Assembly (NCBI RefSeq): GCF_003591655.1
Contig: NZ_QVRA01000016.1
Span: 7,712-71,711, forward strand
Source: Sphingobium terrigena
Lineage (GTDB): Bacteria > Pseudomonadota > Alphaproteobacteria > Sphingomonadales > Sphingomonadaceae
Length of the DNA: 64,000 nucleotides
Direction: 5' to 3'
Position numbers and translations under genes: made by a program. Position 1 is the first letter of the stretch. The number at the start of each line of letters is the position of its first letter. Under the pieces are notes generated by a model that had not been told where the DNA came from, did not search any database, and was given only the letters and a program-made list of their open reading frames with translations. Shown piece by piece: positions 26,332-35,043 of the stretch.

Positions 26332-27498
26332 ATGCCCAAAAGCATTGTCATCCTGCTCGACGGCACCTCGAACGAGATAGAGAGTGACCGGACCAATATC
26401 CTGCGTCTCTACGGGATATTGACCAAGGATGCCCAGCAGCTCGTCTATTATGATCCAGGCGTTGGCACATTTGGCGCTGAAGGCGCATGGTCGCGGGCCT
26501 GGCGCAAGGTGCATGAGATATGGGGGCTCGCCACCGGCTGGGGGCTCGATCACAATGTGAAGGAAGCCTATCGCTTTCTCGTTGAGAATTATGACGATAG
26601 AAAAGGACCAGGCGGAAGCGGCGAGCGCGACCGTATCTATATTTTCGGCTTCAGCCGCGGCGCCTATAGCGCCCGAGTTCTGGCAGGTTTCATCCATGCA
26701 GCAGGATTGATCGAGCGACGAAACCTCAATCTGCTGGATTATGTCTACCGGGCGTACAAGCGCATCGGAGAAGGCGCAAAGCAGGAAGCCTTTGCAGAAA
26801 TGCGTCTCTACGAGCGCATCCTTGATACAGACCGTCCGCCGATCCGCATGCTGGGTCTTTTTGACACCGTTGCATCCGTTATCGAGAGCGGCGGTCTGGG
26901 CATCAGGCTCAAGTCCCATGCCTTCACCAGCCGCAACAGCAGCGTGGAAACGGTTGCGCACGCCGTCGCGATCGATGAGAGACGCACCATGTTCCGACCA
27001 AAGCTCTGGCCAGCCGATCAGGAATATTGGGGCAACTCATTTAACAAAGGGGCTGCCAGACCGCAGGACGTGAGCGAAGTCTGGTTTGCTGGCGGGCATG
27101 GCGATGTGGGCGGAGGTTATCGCGAGACGCAAAGCGCCTTCGGCAAGGTGCCGCTGGTCTGGATGATCGAGCAGGCGAGGCGCTGTGGCCTGAAGTTCAG
27201 GCAGCAAAGTATAAACTCGGTGGTGATGGGTGAGCCAGCCGGTTCCAAATATGTACGCCCCGATCCCCTTGGGCCAGCCCATGAAACGATGACCCTGGGG
27301 TGGGCGCTTCTGGAATTTATACCACGGCGCAAAGCGAAAAGCTCATCTCGTCCTTCCATTTTTGGGCTGAGCCTCCCACTATTTGAACGCCGCACCATTC
27401 CCGCGACAGCACGCCTGCATGGATCTGTCATCGAACGTCGTGACCGCCTGGGCCACTGGAGCAGGAACATACCTGCCGACTATCTCGTAGAAGAATGA
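26332..27498 (+). CDS. DUF2235 alpha/beta hydrolase (Tle1-like phospholipase family)
   Basis: 388 residues from ATG 26332 (AAAGGA site). Begins KSIVILLDGTSNEIESDRTN, the family's opening motif. The nucleophile motif IFGFSRGAYSARVLAGFI places Ser108, with RVLGL-like DTVASV and FAGGHGDVGGGY supplying other catalytic residues. DUF2235 includes type VI secretion lipase effectors (Tle1), but also stand-alone cytoplasmic enzymes; no signal peptide or T6SS gene is visible here, so effector status is not supported. Likely co-transcribed with the upstream endonuclease gene. Confidence 0.78.
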   Translation: MPKSIVILLDGTSNEIESDRTNILRLYGILTKDAQQLVYYDPGVGTFGAEGAWSRAWRKVHEIWGLATGWGLDHNVKEAYRFLVENYDDRKGPGGSGERDRIYIFGFSRGAYSARVLAGFIHAAGLIERRNLNLLDYVYRAYKRIGEGAKQEAFAEMRLYERILDTDRPPIRMLGLFDTVASVIESGGLGIRLKSHAFTSRNSSVETVAHAVAIDERRTMFRPKLWPADQEYWGNSFNKGAARPQDVSEVWFAGGHGDVGGGYRETQSAFGKVPLVWMIEQARRCGLKFRQQSINSVVMGEPAGSKYVRPDPLGPAHETMTLGWALLEFIPRRKAKSSSRPSIFGLSLPLFERRTIPATARLHGSVIERRDRLGHWSRNIPADYLVEE

Positions 27499-27549
27499 GC
27501 GACTGCGCCAGTTAGATAGCGTCTTCAACCCTTTGTCGCCATTCAGCCA

Positions 27550-27708
27550 TTAAGTTTCGAATCCTAGGTTCGGACGTTCCGTTTTAACATTGCGGACGCC
27601 CAAGTCGCGAAACACTCTGGTTACTCGGCTTGTGAGGGTCGGATCGGGATTAGCGCACGTATCGCTGAGGGCGCCGAAATAGACCAGGGGCACCGGATGG
27701 TCAGCCAC
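27550..27708 (-). CDS. Possible 52-residue protein overlapping the exonuclease stop
   Basis: Reading from GTG 27708, with AAAGG upstream and an 8-base overlap with the exonuclease gene, gives 52 residues beginning VADHPVPLVYFGALSDTC and ending ERPNLGFET. The composition is protein-like and the coupled start is plausible, but I know no family, so it may be spurious. Confidence 0.3.
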   Translation of the reverse strand: MADHPVPLVYFGALSDTCANPDPTLTSRVTRVFRDLGVRNVKTERPNLGFET

Positions 27709-28297
27709 CCTCAGCCTTTCCGGCAAGAGCTGTCGCTGCGGCCACGACATCCAGCCAGTGGCGGTGTTCGTCCAGAGCATCCGCGAGCGCGCGGTGTGTC
27801 GGCTCCCCCTCTTCGCGCCTGACGTCGACCAGGTTTAGCAGATCGTCGATCTCTATATGCAGACGTTCGGGCGAAACGACCGGCGCGAGTATCCGCCTGG
27901 CGGCTTCAGCGCGCGCCTCTTCGGGGTCGCGGATACGTAAGGCGTGGCGCGGGAGCTTGGCGGCACGAAGAAGGGCGCTCATCCATTTTCCGTCCCAGGA
28001 CGGCGCGCTTGCAAAAAGGGTGTGACCGGACAACTGCTCAACCATGCGCCACGCAACGACGTCGTGCGGGAGGCCGTCTTCTTGCAGCATTTCTTGTGAA
28101 ATGTGATGGACAGCCTCTGCTTCGACATCCCAGTCCGTCCATTGCTGCGCGGGCCGGATCAGGTAGGATTCGCTCCTGCCATCCTCAAACACCCAGGCAA
28201 CTTCGATCGGGTAGCTCAGCTTGGAGAGGGATGACGCCTCGAAGTCGAGAAAGGCGAACATAGGGGAAGAAACGATGGACGGGGTGATAAGCTTCAT
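27701..28297 (-). CDS. DEDD-type 3'-5' exonuclease domain protein
   Basis: 198 residues from ATG 28297; ATG 28261 is an alternative giving 186. The N-terminus FAFLDFEASSLSKLSYPIEV has the DxE of exonuclease motif I, and the C-terminal part HRALADALDEHRHW has the H-x4-D of motif III. This DnaQ/RNase-T-like fold trims DNA or RNA from the 3' end. The start lies in AAGGATG just after the relict stop of the upstream carboxylesterase, so the two once formed a coupled pair. Role here unknown. Confidence 0.7.
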   Translation of the reverse strand: MKLITPSIVSSPMFAFLDFEASSLSKLSYPIEVAWVFEDGRSESYLIRPAQQWTDWDVEAEAVHHISQEMLQEDGLPHDVVAWRMVEQLSGHTLFASAPSWDGKWMSALLRAAKLPRHALRIRDPEEARAEAARRILAPVVSPERLHIEIDDLLNLVDVRREEGEPTHRALADALDEHRHWLDVVAAATALAGKAEGG

Positions 28298-28300
28298 CCT

Positions 28301-28962
28301 TCAGGAGCGGGAGAGGACGCCACGTGCGAACGCAATCGCGGCAGAAAGGCCGTCCGGCCCTACACTATGGCCGAGACCTGACGAAGCAAGAGTCTCCCAA
28401 CGGCGGCGAGTGCCGAAGATGCCAACTCCATCGAACGGAATGGTACAACATCGTCTTGCGTGCCATGGATAAGCAGAACCGGAGGACGGCTGCGTATGTC
28501 TGCCTCCAGGCTTTCCGGGGCAACCAGCATGCCTGAGATACCGACAATACCCGCAACAGTCTCCGGCCGGCGAAGTCCGACATGGAGCGCCATCATCGTA
28601 CCTTGACTGAACCCCACCAGCAGCAGGCGATCACTGGTCAGGCCGGCCTTCTTAAGTTCTACAGAGATAAAATCATCAAGGGCTGGCGCCGCGGCAGCTG
28701 CGCCAGCGGCGCGCTCGGCCATGGAGAAAGTCTCGATAGGCCACCATTGGTGGGCCGCTGCCATTTGAGGAAGCAGCGAAGGCGCATTGGGCGCCACGAA
28801 AACAGCGTATGGCAGCCAGGGCTGCATCATCGCTGCCAGCGAGATCAAATCCTCGCCATTCGAACCGTAGCCGTGGATCAGTTTGACCGTTGCTTCAGGT
28901 TTCGAGCCTGAAAGCGGATTCAGGCGTGGGCCTTCGAGCAAGAGTGCATCCTTATCGGTATG
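28301..28962 (-). pseudogene. Carboxylesterase/phospholipase (alpha/beta hydrolase), frameshifted and without a clear start
   Basis: Frame one carries LEGPRLNPLSGS, KLIHGYGSNGEDL, nucleophile motif GFSQGT and GTQDDVVP (Ser and Asp of the triad), but at a GGG run (28396-28398) it leaves the family pattern and stops at 28360. One base added there restores a typical end, ETLASSGLGHSVGPDGLS, including the missing catalytic His, to TGA 28301. At the other end the family start 'TDxDALLLEGPRL' is preceded by CAT, not ATG, and no normal start codon lies in frame before a TAG. Both defects point to a decaying gene, though a sequencing error could cause the frameshift. Confidence 0.72.
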
Positions 28963-29291
28963 TTCTGCGGTAAAAATTCTCTCGCTGTTCCACCGATACT
29001 AGACGCGAATGCCAATCGGCGCCAACTCTCCACCTATTGGCGCAGAGCCGATCGCACTGATGCGACAATGGCGGGCAGTTTCAGCGGCATGTGAATCGAC
29101 CCTTCGTCGCCATTCGCGCGCCAATTCTCATCCCTCCAGTCCAGACCGACAGCTTTCCTATCTCTAACGCCAAGGTCTGCGCAGTGAGCCGCCCAGCAAG
29201 TTCTGGGGACTAACCCGCCAAAAAGGGCATCGCGCAAAGCCTTAAAATAGCGGAAGCTAGCTGTAAGCGCCTAACAGCTAAAGCAGGGGAT
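28963..29291. other. Intergenic stretch before the DUF3800 gene
   Basis: About 330 bases. A 67-residue minus-strand frame (29034-29237) lacks a ribosome site and family features and was not accepted. The right end holds the DUF3800 ribosome site AGGGG, three bases before its ATG. No repeat or hairpin stands out. Confidence 0.35.
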
Positions 29292-30266
29292 ATGAGTCTT
29301 CGTTTTTATATCGACGATAGCGGGAAAAATGATCCACCGGTCTTCGTGCTCGGCGGCGTTGCGTTTCAAGCCGAACAGGTTGCGACCTTCGAAGCCGAAT
29401 GGATAGCGGAACTGGCCTCACCGCCCGCGATCCCATTCTTAAAGATGAAGGACGCCAATGCCGGGCGCGGCGCTTTCAAGGGCGTTCCGCGCAGCGAGCG
29501 GGACGCCAAGCTTGCCCGGCTCGGAGAAATCCTCCGCACACACGCCACGGCCACTGTCGCGGTGATCGTCCGCCACGACGATTACGAACGCATCTTTGCG
29601 GGTAAGATGATGGCTTGGATGGACCGCCCGTACCAGATGATGTTCCACCTCACGATTGCCACCGCTTACAAACTGGTGGCGGAGCATGGGTTTGGTAAGA
29701 CCGCAGAATTCGTGTTCGACCGCCAGATCGAGCACGAAACGGCGCTTCGGGAATCCTATCCCGCGCTGAGGCAGGGTATGGAACCGGCCCTTGCCGCATT
29801 CCTTCTCGAAAATCCGCGCCACGCCGACGATCAGATCGAGGTCGCATTGCAGGCAGCCGACATGATCGCCTGGCATGTTCGCAGGACGTGGCGTGACGGG
29901 ACCGACGCAATGGCCCGCGCATCGGGCGCCGGTCCGTCGATCGTGGCTATTCCCGGCAAGCACGATCTTTTTACCGAGAAGACACTCGCGTTTCTGGCGA
30001 GCGTCGCGACCGGCACGGTTCGGCGCCTTAACACCGTCTTTCCCTATGAGGCGAAGCAGATTGGCGAGGATTTCGAGGCAATGGCGACCTACGCCAATCT
30101 TCAGCTGATCGCGGAGGCCCGTCCCCTTCAGCCGGTCGAGCTCATTTCCTTCCCGGCCACCGGAACCGGCACATATCAGCTTGTCCGTAGCTGTGCTGCG
30201 CTAGGCAGGCCCCATCTCCACAGGCAATCTGGAACGCGGTGCCTAGGAGAGGCGTCGGCGGCGTAA
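29292..30266 (+). CDS. DUF3800 domain protein
   Basis: 324 residues. Opens with SLRFYIDDSGKNDPPVFVLG, the DUF3800 YxDxSG signature (acidic Asp8 and Asp9 likely metal-binding), has FVFDRQ in the middle and LQAADMIAWHVRR toward the end, an RNase H-like acidic set. DUF3800 proteins are commonly found near mobile and defence genes, with nuclease activity suspected but not generally shown. The 3' end overlaps the convergent zinc-ribbon gene by 125 bases; the last 60 residues depart from the typical domain and may be a read-through extension. Confidence 0.75.
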   Translation: MSLRFYIDDSGKNDPPVFVLGGVAFQAEQVATFEAEWIAELASPPAIPFLKMKDANAGRGAFKGVPRSERDAKLARLGEILRTHATATVAVIVRHDDYERIFAGKMMAWMDRPYQMMFHLTIATAYKLVAEHGFGKTAEFVFDRQIEHETALRESYPALRQGMEPALAAFLLENPRHADDQIEVALQAADMIAWHVRRTWRDGTDAMARASGAGPSIVAIPGKHDLFTEKTLAFLASVATGTVRRLNTVFPYEAKQIGEDFEAMATYANLQLIAEARPLQPVELISFPATGTGTYQLVRSCAALGRPHLHRQSGTRCLGEASAA

Positions 30267-30378
30267 CGCCATCGATCCGGGCGAGCACGATCGGGCCGCC
30301 GCAGCTCTTGCAGGCGACGCCGAGGTAGAGGCTTCCCGGCTTGAGGTCGAATTCGATCGCGCGCCCGATCGGCTCCAT
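30142..30378 (-). CDS. Small zinc-ribbon-like protein downstream of the helicase
   Basis: 78 residues from ATG 30378, which overlaps the helicase stop (TGATG). It has CKSCGG and, 25 residues on, a second pair C-(4)-C in ACGDGACL, plus a final Cys, suggesting a small zinc-binding domain. The coupling to the helicase gene suggests it belongs to the defence operon, but it also overlaps the 3' end of the convergent DUF3800 gene, which lowers confidence. Confidence 0.45.
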   Translation of the reverse strand: MEPIGRAIEFDLKPGSLYLGVACKSCGGPIVLARIDGVTPPTPLLGTAFQIACGDGACLAQHSYGQADMCRFRWPGRK

Positions 30379-32216
30379 CACTCGACCACCGATATTTGAT
30401 CCGGCTCGAGCAACTTGCGCTCGAGAAGCTCAGTCCGAGCGGCTGCTGGGTTGGGTGTGAACAGCAAGACACGCAGATCCTCCAGCGCACGGGAGAACGA
30501 GACATAGGCGAGTTTCCGCCCGCGCTCTCTTTGGCCGTCGGTGGGCTCTCCTGCGGTCGCGGGGGTGAGGATCTTGGTGAAATTGTAGTTGTTCCAGTTC
30601 GCCTCGACATCATCATAAACTACCAGCACCTTGGGATACTCCTCGCCCTTCACGCCGTGCTGGGTGCTGAACGCCGTATTGCGGGAGATGAAGGTCGCGT
30701 AAGGCGCGATCTGGTCCACGCCCATCTGGAAAAATGCATCGGCGAGCCAGTCACCCTTGTCGAGGCTATGGGCATCGGCGTCATACTCCTCGGCGCGCGG
30801 GGCTCGGGTGAGATGCTCGCGCAATTTGTCGGATGTGCGAATAATCTGCCTTTCGTGACAAAAGCGAAGGAGGTCGCCGAGCGTGCCAGTTGTCCAGAGG
30901 TCAGCCAGCTGACCAACCAGCGCATTGGAAGTGTCGATCATCATTTTCAGCGTGTTCGGCGCGTTCGGCCCGTCCGCTGCAAAGGCGGGACTATCGCGTC
31001 TCAAAATATCGATGATCGCACGGCTGTCGCCATCGCCCCGCGCTGTGATCAATGGCAGGATCGTTTGTGTGAGCGGAACAAGCAGAAAATGCTCGCCGGC
31101 TTCGAAGTCGTCTTCGGCGCGCGATGAGGCATACGAGCCGTTGAACAAGCGATTGAGCTCGGCAAACCCCATTCGACGCGCGATCATCTGTCGAACGAGG
31201 AAGAGCTTGATCACATCATCGCGATCCTGCCAGTCCCAGTCCGCAACCGCCGCATCCATCCGGACCAGCGCCCGTTCGATCTGAGCGTCAGAATATCGGT
31301 TTCTGGGAAGCTCAGGCACCTCAGACTGGACTAGCCTGAATTCTACACTGCCCTCCCGTCCTTTATTGTCACCCGCAGCATATTGTTCGACGTCACTTCG
31401 ATATGCGTTGAGGAGCCGGATGACGCTCTCGGAGCACCGGAAATTTTCGGTTTTCGTGATCGTCTCAGCGCCTTCGGGCGGCGCGAAGGAATGGGCGGTT
31501 TCATCATAGATCTGCTGCCACGGATCGCCGAAATAGCCGACGATCGGCAGGCCCTCCCCGACACCAACGAGATTGAGGCCCGTGACAATGCCTTCGAACG
31601 TGTCTTGGGCTTCGTCAACGAAGATGTAGGGAAATCTGAGGCCAGTGATCCGCCGAAAGGTGGCATTATGAGCCAGAAGATACGATGCGATCGCGATCAC
31701 ATCGTCATGGCTCAAGCGGCCTTTCGGATAGTCGCTGAACCGGACATCCCGATACTGAAACTCCTTCACCTCATCGAGGCCGGCAAGTTCCCCGTCCAGA
31801 CGCTCAGCCTTGGCACGCGCATCGCGCGCGGTTCGGCTATTGCCGCCATTGTCCTTGTCCCGCTCCTTCTGAATCAGGGCCGGCAGCCGGTCAAGGCGCA
31901 ACGCATCCCGAATGTCGTCCTGAAAACGCCCAATCTGTTCCCAGAGAAATCCGTGCAGCGTAGAGACGAGATAGAGATCGTCGAAACCCAGCCGCGATTT
32001 GATCACCTCGACCGCACGCTTCGTGAACGTGATGCAGGCGATGCGTTGGCCATTCTGCCGTAGCGCGCGGCCTTCACGATCACGGACACGGTCCAATGCC
32101 TCGACTAGCGAACTCGTCTTGCCGGAGCCCGCGCCCGCAATCAGTGCGAAACTGCGGTGGCCATCGAGGCAATCGCGCACCCTGGCGTCGGCTTCGCTCT
32201 CGACCCATGTCGCCAT
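30378..32216 (-). CDS. UvrD-like helicase, GajB-type partner of a Gabija-like system
   Basis: 612 residues from ATG 32216 (GGGAG eight bases upstream), 2 bases after the ATPase/nuclease stop. Walker A AGAGSGKTSSL (Lys33), Walker B FPYIFVDEAQDTFEG, GYFGDPWQQIY and TKTENFRCSESVIRLLNAYRS are superfamily 1 helicase motifs, with a C-terminal YVSFSRALEDLRVLLF motif VI. Gabija pairs such a protein (GajB) with an OLD-family nuclease (GajA); together they degrade phage DNA when nucleotides fall. The gene order and spacing match. Confidence 0.82.
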   Translation of the reverse strand: MATWVESEADARVRDCLDGHRSFALIAGAGSGKTSSLVEALDRVRDREGRALRQNGQRIACITFTKRAVEVIKSRLGFDDLYLVSTLHGFLWEQIGRFQDDIRDALRLDRLPALIQKERDKDNGGNSRTARDARAKAERLDGELAGLDEVKEFQYRDVRFSDYPKGRLSHDDVIAIASYLLAHNATFRRITGLRFPYIFVDEAQDTFEGIVTGLNLVGVGEGLPIVGYFGDPWQQIYDETAHSFAPPEGAETITKTENFRCSESVIRLLNAYRSDVEQYAAGDNKGREGSVEFRLVQSEVPELPRNRYSDAQIERALVRMDAAVADWDWQDRDDVIKLFLVRQMIARRMGFAELNRLFNGSYASSRAEDDFEAGEHFLLVPLTQTILPLITARGDGDSRAIIDILRRDSPAFAADGPNAPNTLKMMIDTSNALVGQLADLWTTGTLGDLLRFCHERQIIRTSDKLREHLTRAPRAEEYDADAHSLDKGDWLADAFFQMGVDQIAPYATFISRNTAFSTQHGVKGEEYPKVLVVYDDVEANWNNYNFTKILTPATAGEPTDGQRERGRKLAYVSFSRALEDLRVLLFTPNPAAARTELLERKLLEPDQISVVE

Positions 32217-32218
32217 CG

Positions 32219-34309
32219 TCAAACTCCCGCTGGGGCATTCGGTGCCGGCGCTGGCCCGCACAGGCGTGTTTCAAGCCAGCCGAGCCCCTCACCGATGTAG
32301 AGCGGCACCTTCCAGGCCGTGGCACCGGCCAACAGACTCATGGCAAAGTCGGTCTTCTTGAAATTGTCCGACCGGATGCGATCATAGATCGCCTGATAAG
32401 CGTCGGGAAGCACCTCTGGAATGTCGATGCCGACGGAAAGCGTGCCCGCGCGTAGGAGCGCGAAATTCTCGTAAGCTATCGCCTCCTCCAGCGTTCGGGG
32501 GCGCAATGCTTGCTGCACGGCGCCGTCGGTGACGGTGATATCCGTCTGGAAGGCGATACAGCGATCCTGCGCGACATTGATCTTGTCGGCGGATGCCATC
32601 CCCATCAGGCCGCCGATAGTTGTCTGCACGCAGAGCTTTTTCAGTGTTGCGTTCGATGTCCGTGCATCGGGCACGTCGGCTCTGCAAGCACTCGGATAAC
32701 CGGTCGGCGCGACGGAATCGATGTCGGTCACGACCAGATATGGGATCCGCAAAAACGCCAGTAGCCCCTCGAAGCGGTGCGCGAACGCGCCGCCTACCTC
32801 CAGAACGGTCAGGTATGTCGCCCGCAGTCGGGACGCCGAGGCTTCGATCATCGACGGCATGAGCAATTTCTCGACGGCACCTTCCACGAGAATAGCGGCA
32901 TCCGCGAAGAACAGATCGCAGTGAGTGAGGCGGAGATAGCGTTTCAGGAATGCCAGTGATTCAGCGGGTGATACGAGTATGCCGTCGATGACCTCTGCCT
33001 CGGGCTGAAAGGCCCGCAGGCTTCGAACGTCCGAAGCGTTGCGAATACCGCCATTGGCGACCTCACCGCTCAGATGGCAACGCTGGAAATAGCGAACTTT
33101 CTCGAAGTCGACCGCATCCAGAATGTGGGACGAGTGCGTTGTGACCACCAGTTGCGGTACGAGGTCTGCCTGCCCCGCCGCCTTCGCGGATTGATCGATC
33201 ACGCTCCACACGTTCGCAATGAAGGTCTGCTGGACCTGAGCGTGGAGATGCACCTCGGGCTCCTCGATGAAGATGAGGTGACAGAGCGGGCGATTCTCGG
33301 CGGTAAGGAGCCACTGCGAGTGAAAATGTCTGGCCTGAATGGCCATATATATGAGGTTCTTGAACCCCAGCCCGTTGTAGAGTTCCGGCAGTTCATGCGC
33401 GCGGCCGGGATCGACGTAGAGCAACTCGGTATTGCCGCGTAGCGCGGTCTCCGGACTGAGCGACGATATGATTCGCAGCTCGCGATCGTTGATCGACGGC
33501 ACGCCAAGATCTTTGATCAGGCTGATCAGCGGATCGAACTGCTTCGCGTAATGCTCGGTGAGCTTCTGATTGTTCTCGTCGATGACCCGATGCGCTTCCG
33601 CAGCATGGTCTGTCTGCTCCAGATTCTTTCGATAGTAAGAGGCGAAGGCGGACGAGAGCCGATTGCTACGGCTGCTGTCATCGTCATTGATATTCCGCTG
33701 CGCATCGACAAAATCGACTCGAATGAGATGCTTAAGTAGGCGACGGCCCTCGTCGGGATCCAGCTGGTTAGCATGCACCTCCAGTCCGCCGCCTTCGACG
33801 GCCCTTTCCTCCAGCGATGCATATCGCACGGCGGAATGTCGGCTCAGATTGTTATCAGTCGACAGATACTGGGAAAGCGTTTTCGCCCGACTCCCGTCGG
33901 CATCGGCGGGGTAAGCGGCGAAATATTGATCTCGCAGCTTTTTTGGCTCCTCGACGCCGTATGACAGCCGGATGCCGACCCGAGTGAAGTCCGACAATTT
34001 TGGAAGCAAAGTGAAAACCCGCCCGAAGGCGATCGTGTTCGGATCGATCGTGAACCAGAGGTCGAGTGATATTTCCGGCAGCGAGGTGGCTTCGTCATCA
34101 GCCCCGAAGGCGTCGAAATCCGCCATCCTAGCAACCGCGAAATCGTGGATTTTAAAGTCTCGGTCGCCGAGAAATGAGCGAAAGATCGCGGTCGCCGATG
34201 TCTTTCCGCTGTTGTTGGGTCCGACGAAGATAGTCTCCTTGTCCTCAATGTCGATTGCGACGGCTTCCAAGCGTCGGAAATTACGTATCGAAACGGCGCT
34301 CAGCTTCAT
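32219..34309 (-). CDS. OLD-family ATPase/TOPRIM nuclease, GajA-type
   Basis: 696 residues. N-terminal ABC-type ATPase: Walker A GPNNSGKT (residues 30-37), then Walker B LIFIEEPEVHLHAQVQ and switch His in VVTTHSSHIL. C-terminal TOPRIM nuclease: AAILVEGAVEKLL supplies the Glu and LVVTDIDSV the DxD. This is the class 2 OLD layout found next to UvrD-like helicases. In Gabija, GajA is a nucleotide-sensing DNA nicking enzyme that joins GajB in anti-phage defence. Specific proof as Gabija would need a structural or profile match. Confidence 0.83.
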   Translation of the reverse strand: MKLSAVSIRNFRRLEAVAIDIEDKETIFVGPNNSGKTSATAIFRSFLGDRDFKIHDFAVARMADFDAFGADDEATSLPEISLDLWFTIDPNTIAFGRVFTLLPKLSDFTRVGIRLSYGVEEPKKLRDQYFAAYPADADGSRAKTLSQYLSTDNNLSRHSAVRYASLEERAVEGGGLEVHANQLDPDEGRRLLKHLIRVDFVDAQRNINDDDSSRSNRLSSAFASYYRKNLEQTDHAAEAHRVIDENNQKLTEHYAKQFDPLISLIKDLGVPSINDRELRIISSLSPETALRGNTELLYVDPGRAHELPELYNGLGFKNLIYMAIQARHFHSQWLLTAENRPLCHLIFIEEPEVHLHAQVQQTFIANVWSVIDQSAKAAGQADLVPQLVVTTHSSHILDAVDFEKVRYFQRCHLSGEVANGGIRNASDVRSLRAFQPEAEVIDGILVSPAESLAFLKRYLRLTHCDLFFADAAILVEGAVEKLLMPSMIEASASRLRATYLTVLEVGGAFAHRFEGLLAFLRIPYLVVTDIDSVAPTGYPSACRADVPDARTSNATLKKLCVQTTIGGLMGMASADKINVAQDRCIAFQTDITVTDGAVQQALRPRTLEEAIAYENFALLRAGTLSVGIDIPEVLPDAYQAIYDRIRSDNFKKTDFAMSLLAGATAWKVPLYIGEGLGWLETRLCGPAPAPNAPAGV

Positions 34310-34686
34310 AATCCCCCCGCGTGCTGCGCCCCGATATTAGCAGTTCGACCGCCTGTTAAACAGCGATCGCTCCTACCGGCCCGCGCCTAGATTGTTGCCC
34401 GCTTATCATTGTCTAACAAGGAGGCAAATGTCATCATTCTGGAGCTATCTGCGGTGAGTGTTAGTCTGATCTCCAATCGACAAGGCGATTAGCCGCCACG
34501 ATACATATCTCCTTTTAACGACAGCCACCCTCAGCCGGGCTGTCTCCAATTGCCCGACGCTCTTCCTCAAAAATGCGCACGACGGGATCCCTGAACGGCA
34601 GCTTATTCCGATGGAGCGCTCCGAAGCGGACAGCCCGGAAAGTCCCAGTCCTTGCCGTCTAGCTGCTCAACAGGCGGGCCAGCGAT
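34310..34686. other. Intergenic stretch with an orphan ribosome site and 9-codon frame
   Basis: No gene of normal size. At 34418-34457 an ideal ribosome site AAGGAGG, five bases before ATG 34428, leads to only nine codons (MSSFWSYLR) before TGA. This looks like the stump of a lost gene or a leader peptide and may mark a join between the defence module and the next module. Confidence 0.4.
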
Positions 34687-35043
34687 TTACCTCACACCGT
34701 TCGCCTCGCAACGCGCCGCCACCTCGCCCACGGCTGCCCGGTAATGTCGACACACCCGCTCCTCGCGCATTCCAAAACGCCGTGATACTTCGGCCACGCT
34801 CATTTTTCGTCCGACGACAAGAATGAGTATGCCGCGCGTCAGCGGCTCCATTCCGGCGACAACTTGCCTGATCCGCGCAGCTTCCTCGCTGCCCCCAGGG
34901 CCAATCGGTTCGGCTATCATCTGCAGGTCAACAGTATCGAGATAGCGGTCGATCCGCGCGCAGCAACGGTCATCGTCCGCCAGGTTTTGAAGGCACAAAA
35001 TCAATTTCGCCAATGCCTGGCGCAGGACAGTTAGATAGGTCAC
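34687..35043 (-). CDS. Sigma-70 region 4-like HTH protein
   Basis: 118 residues from GTG 35043 (GGAG site). The C-terminal half, MEPLTRGILILVVGRKMSVAEVSRRFGMREERVCRHYRAA, matches the helix-turn-helix of ECF sigma region 4. No region 2 is present, so this is not a full sigma factor. Short region-4-only proteins occur in sphingomonads, and could act as a DNA-binding regulator or compete with a sigma factor. It lies divergent from the FecI gene across a 558-base gap. Confidence 0.6.
   Translation of the reverse strand: MTYLTVLRQALAKLILCLQNLADDDRCCARIDRYLDTVDLQMIAEPIGPGGSEEAARIRQVVAGMEPLTRGILILVVGRKMSVAEVSRRFGMREERVCRHYRAAVGEVAARCEANGVR

Noticed and set aside
26332..27498. Type VI secretion lipase effector
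   Set aside because: DUF2235 resembles Tle1, but there is no T6SS, VgrG/PAAR or immunity gene in the window, so effector status is not supported.
29034..29237. 67-codon minus-strand frame
   Set aside because: No ribosome site, family or coupling; composition like random GC-rich DNA.
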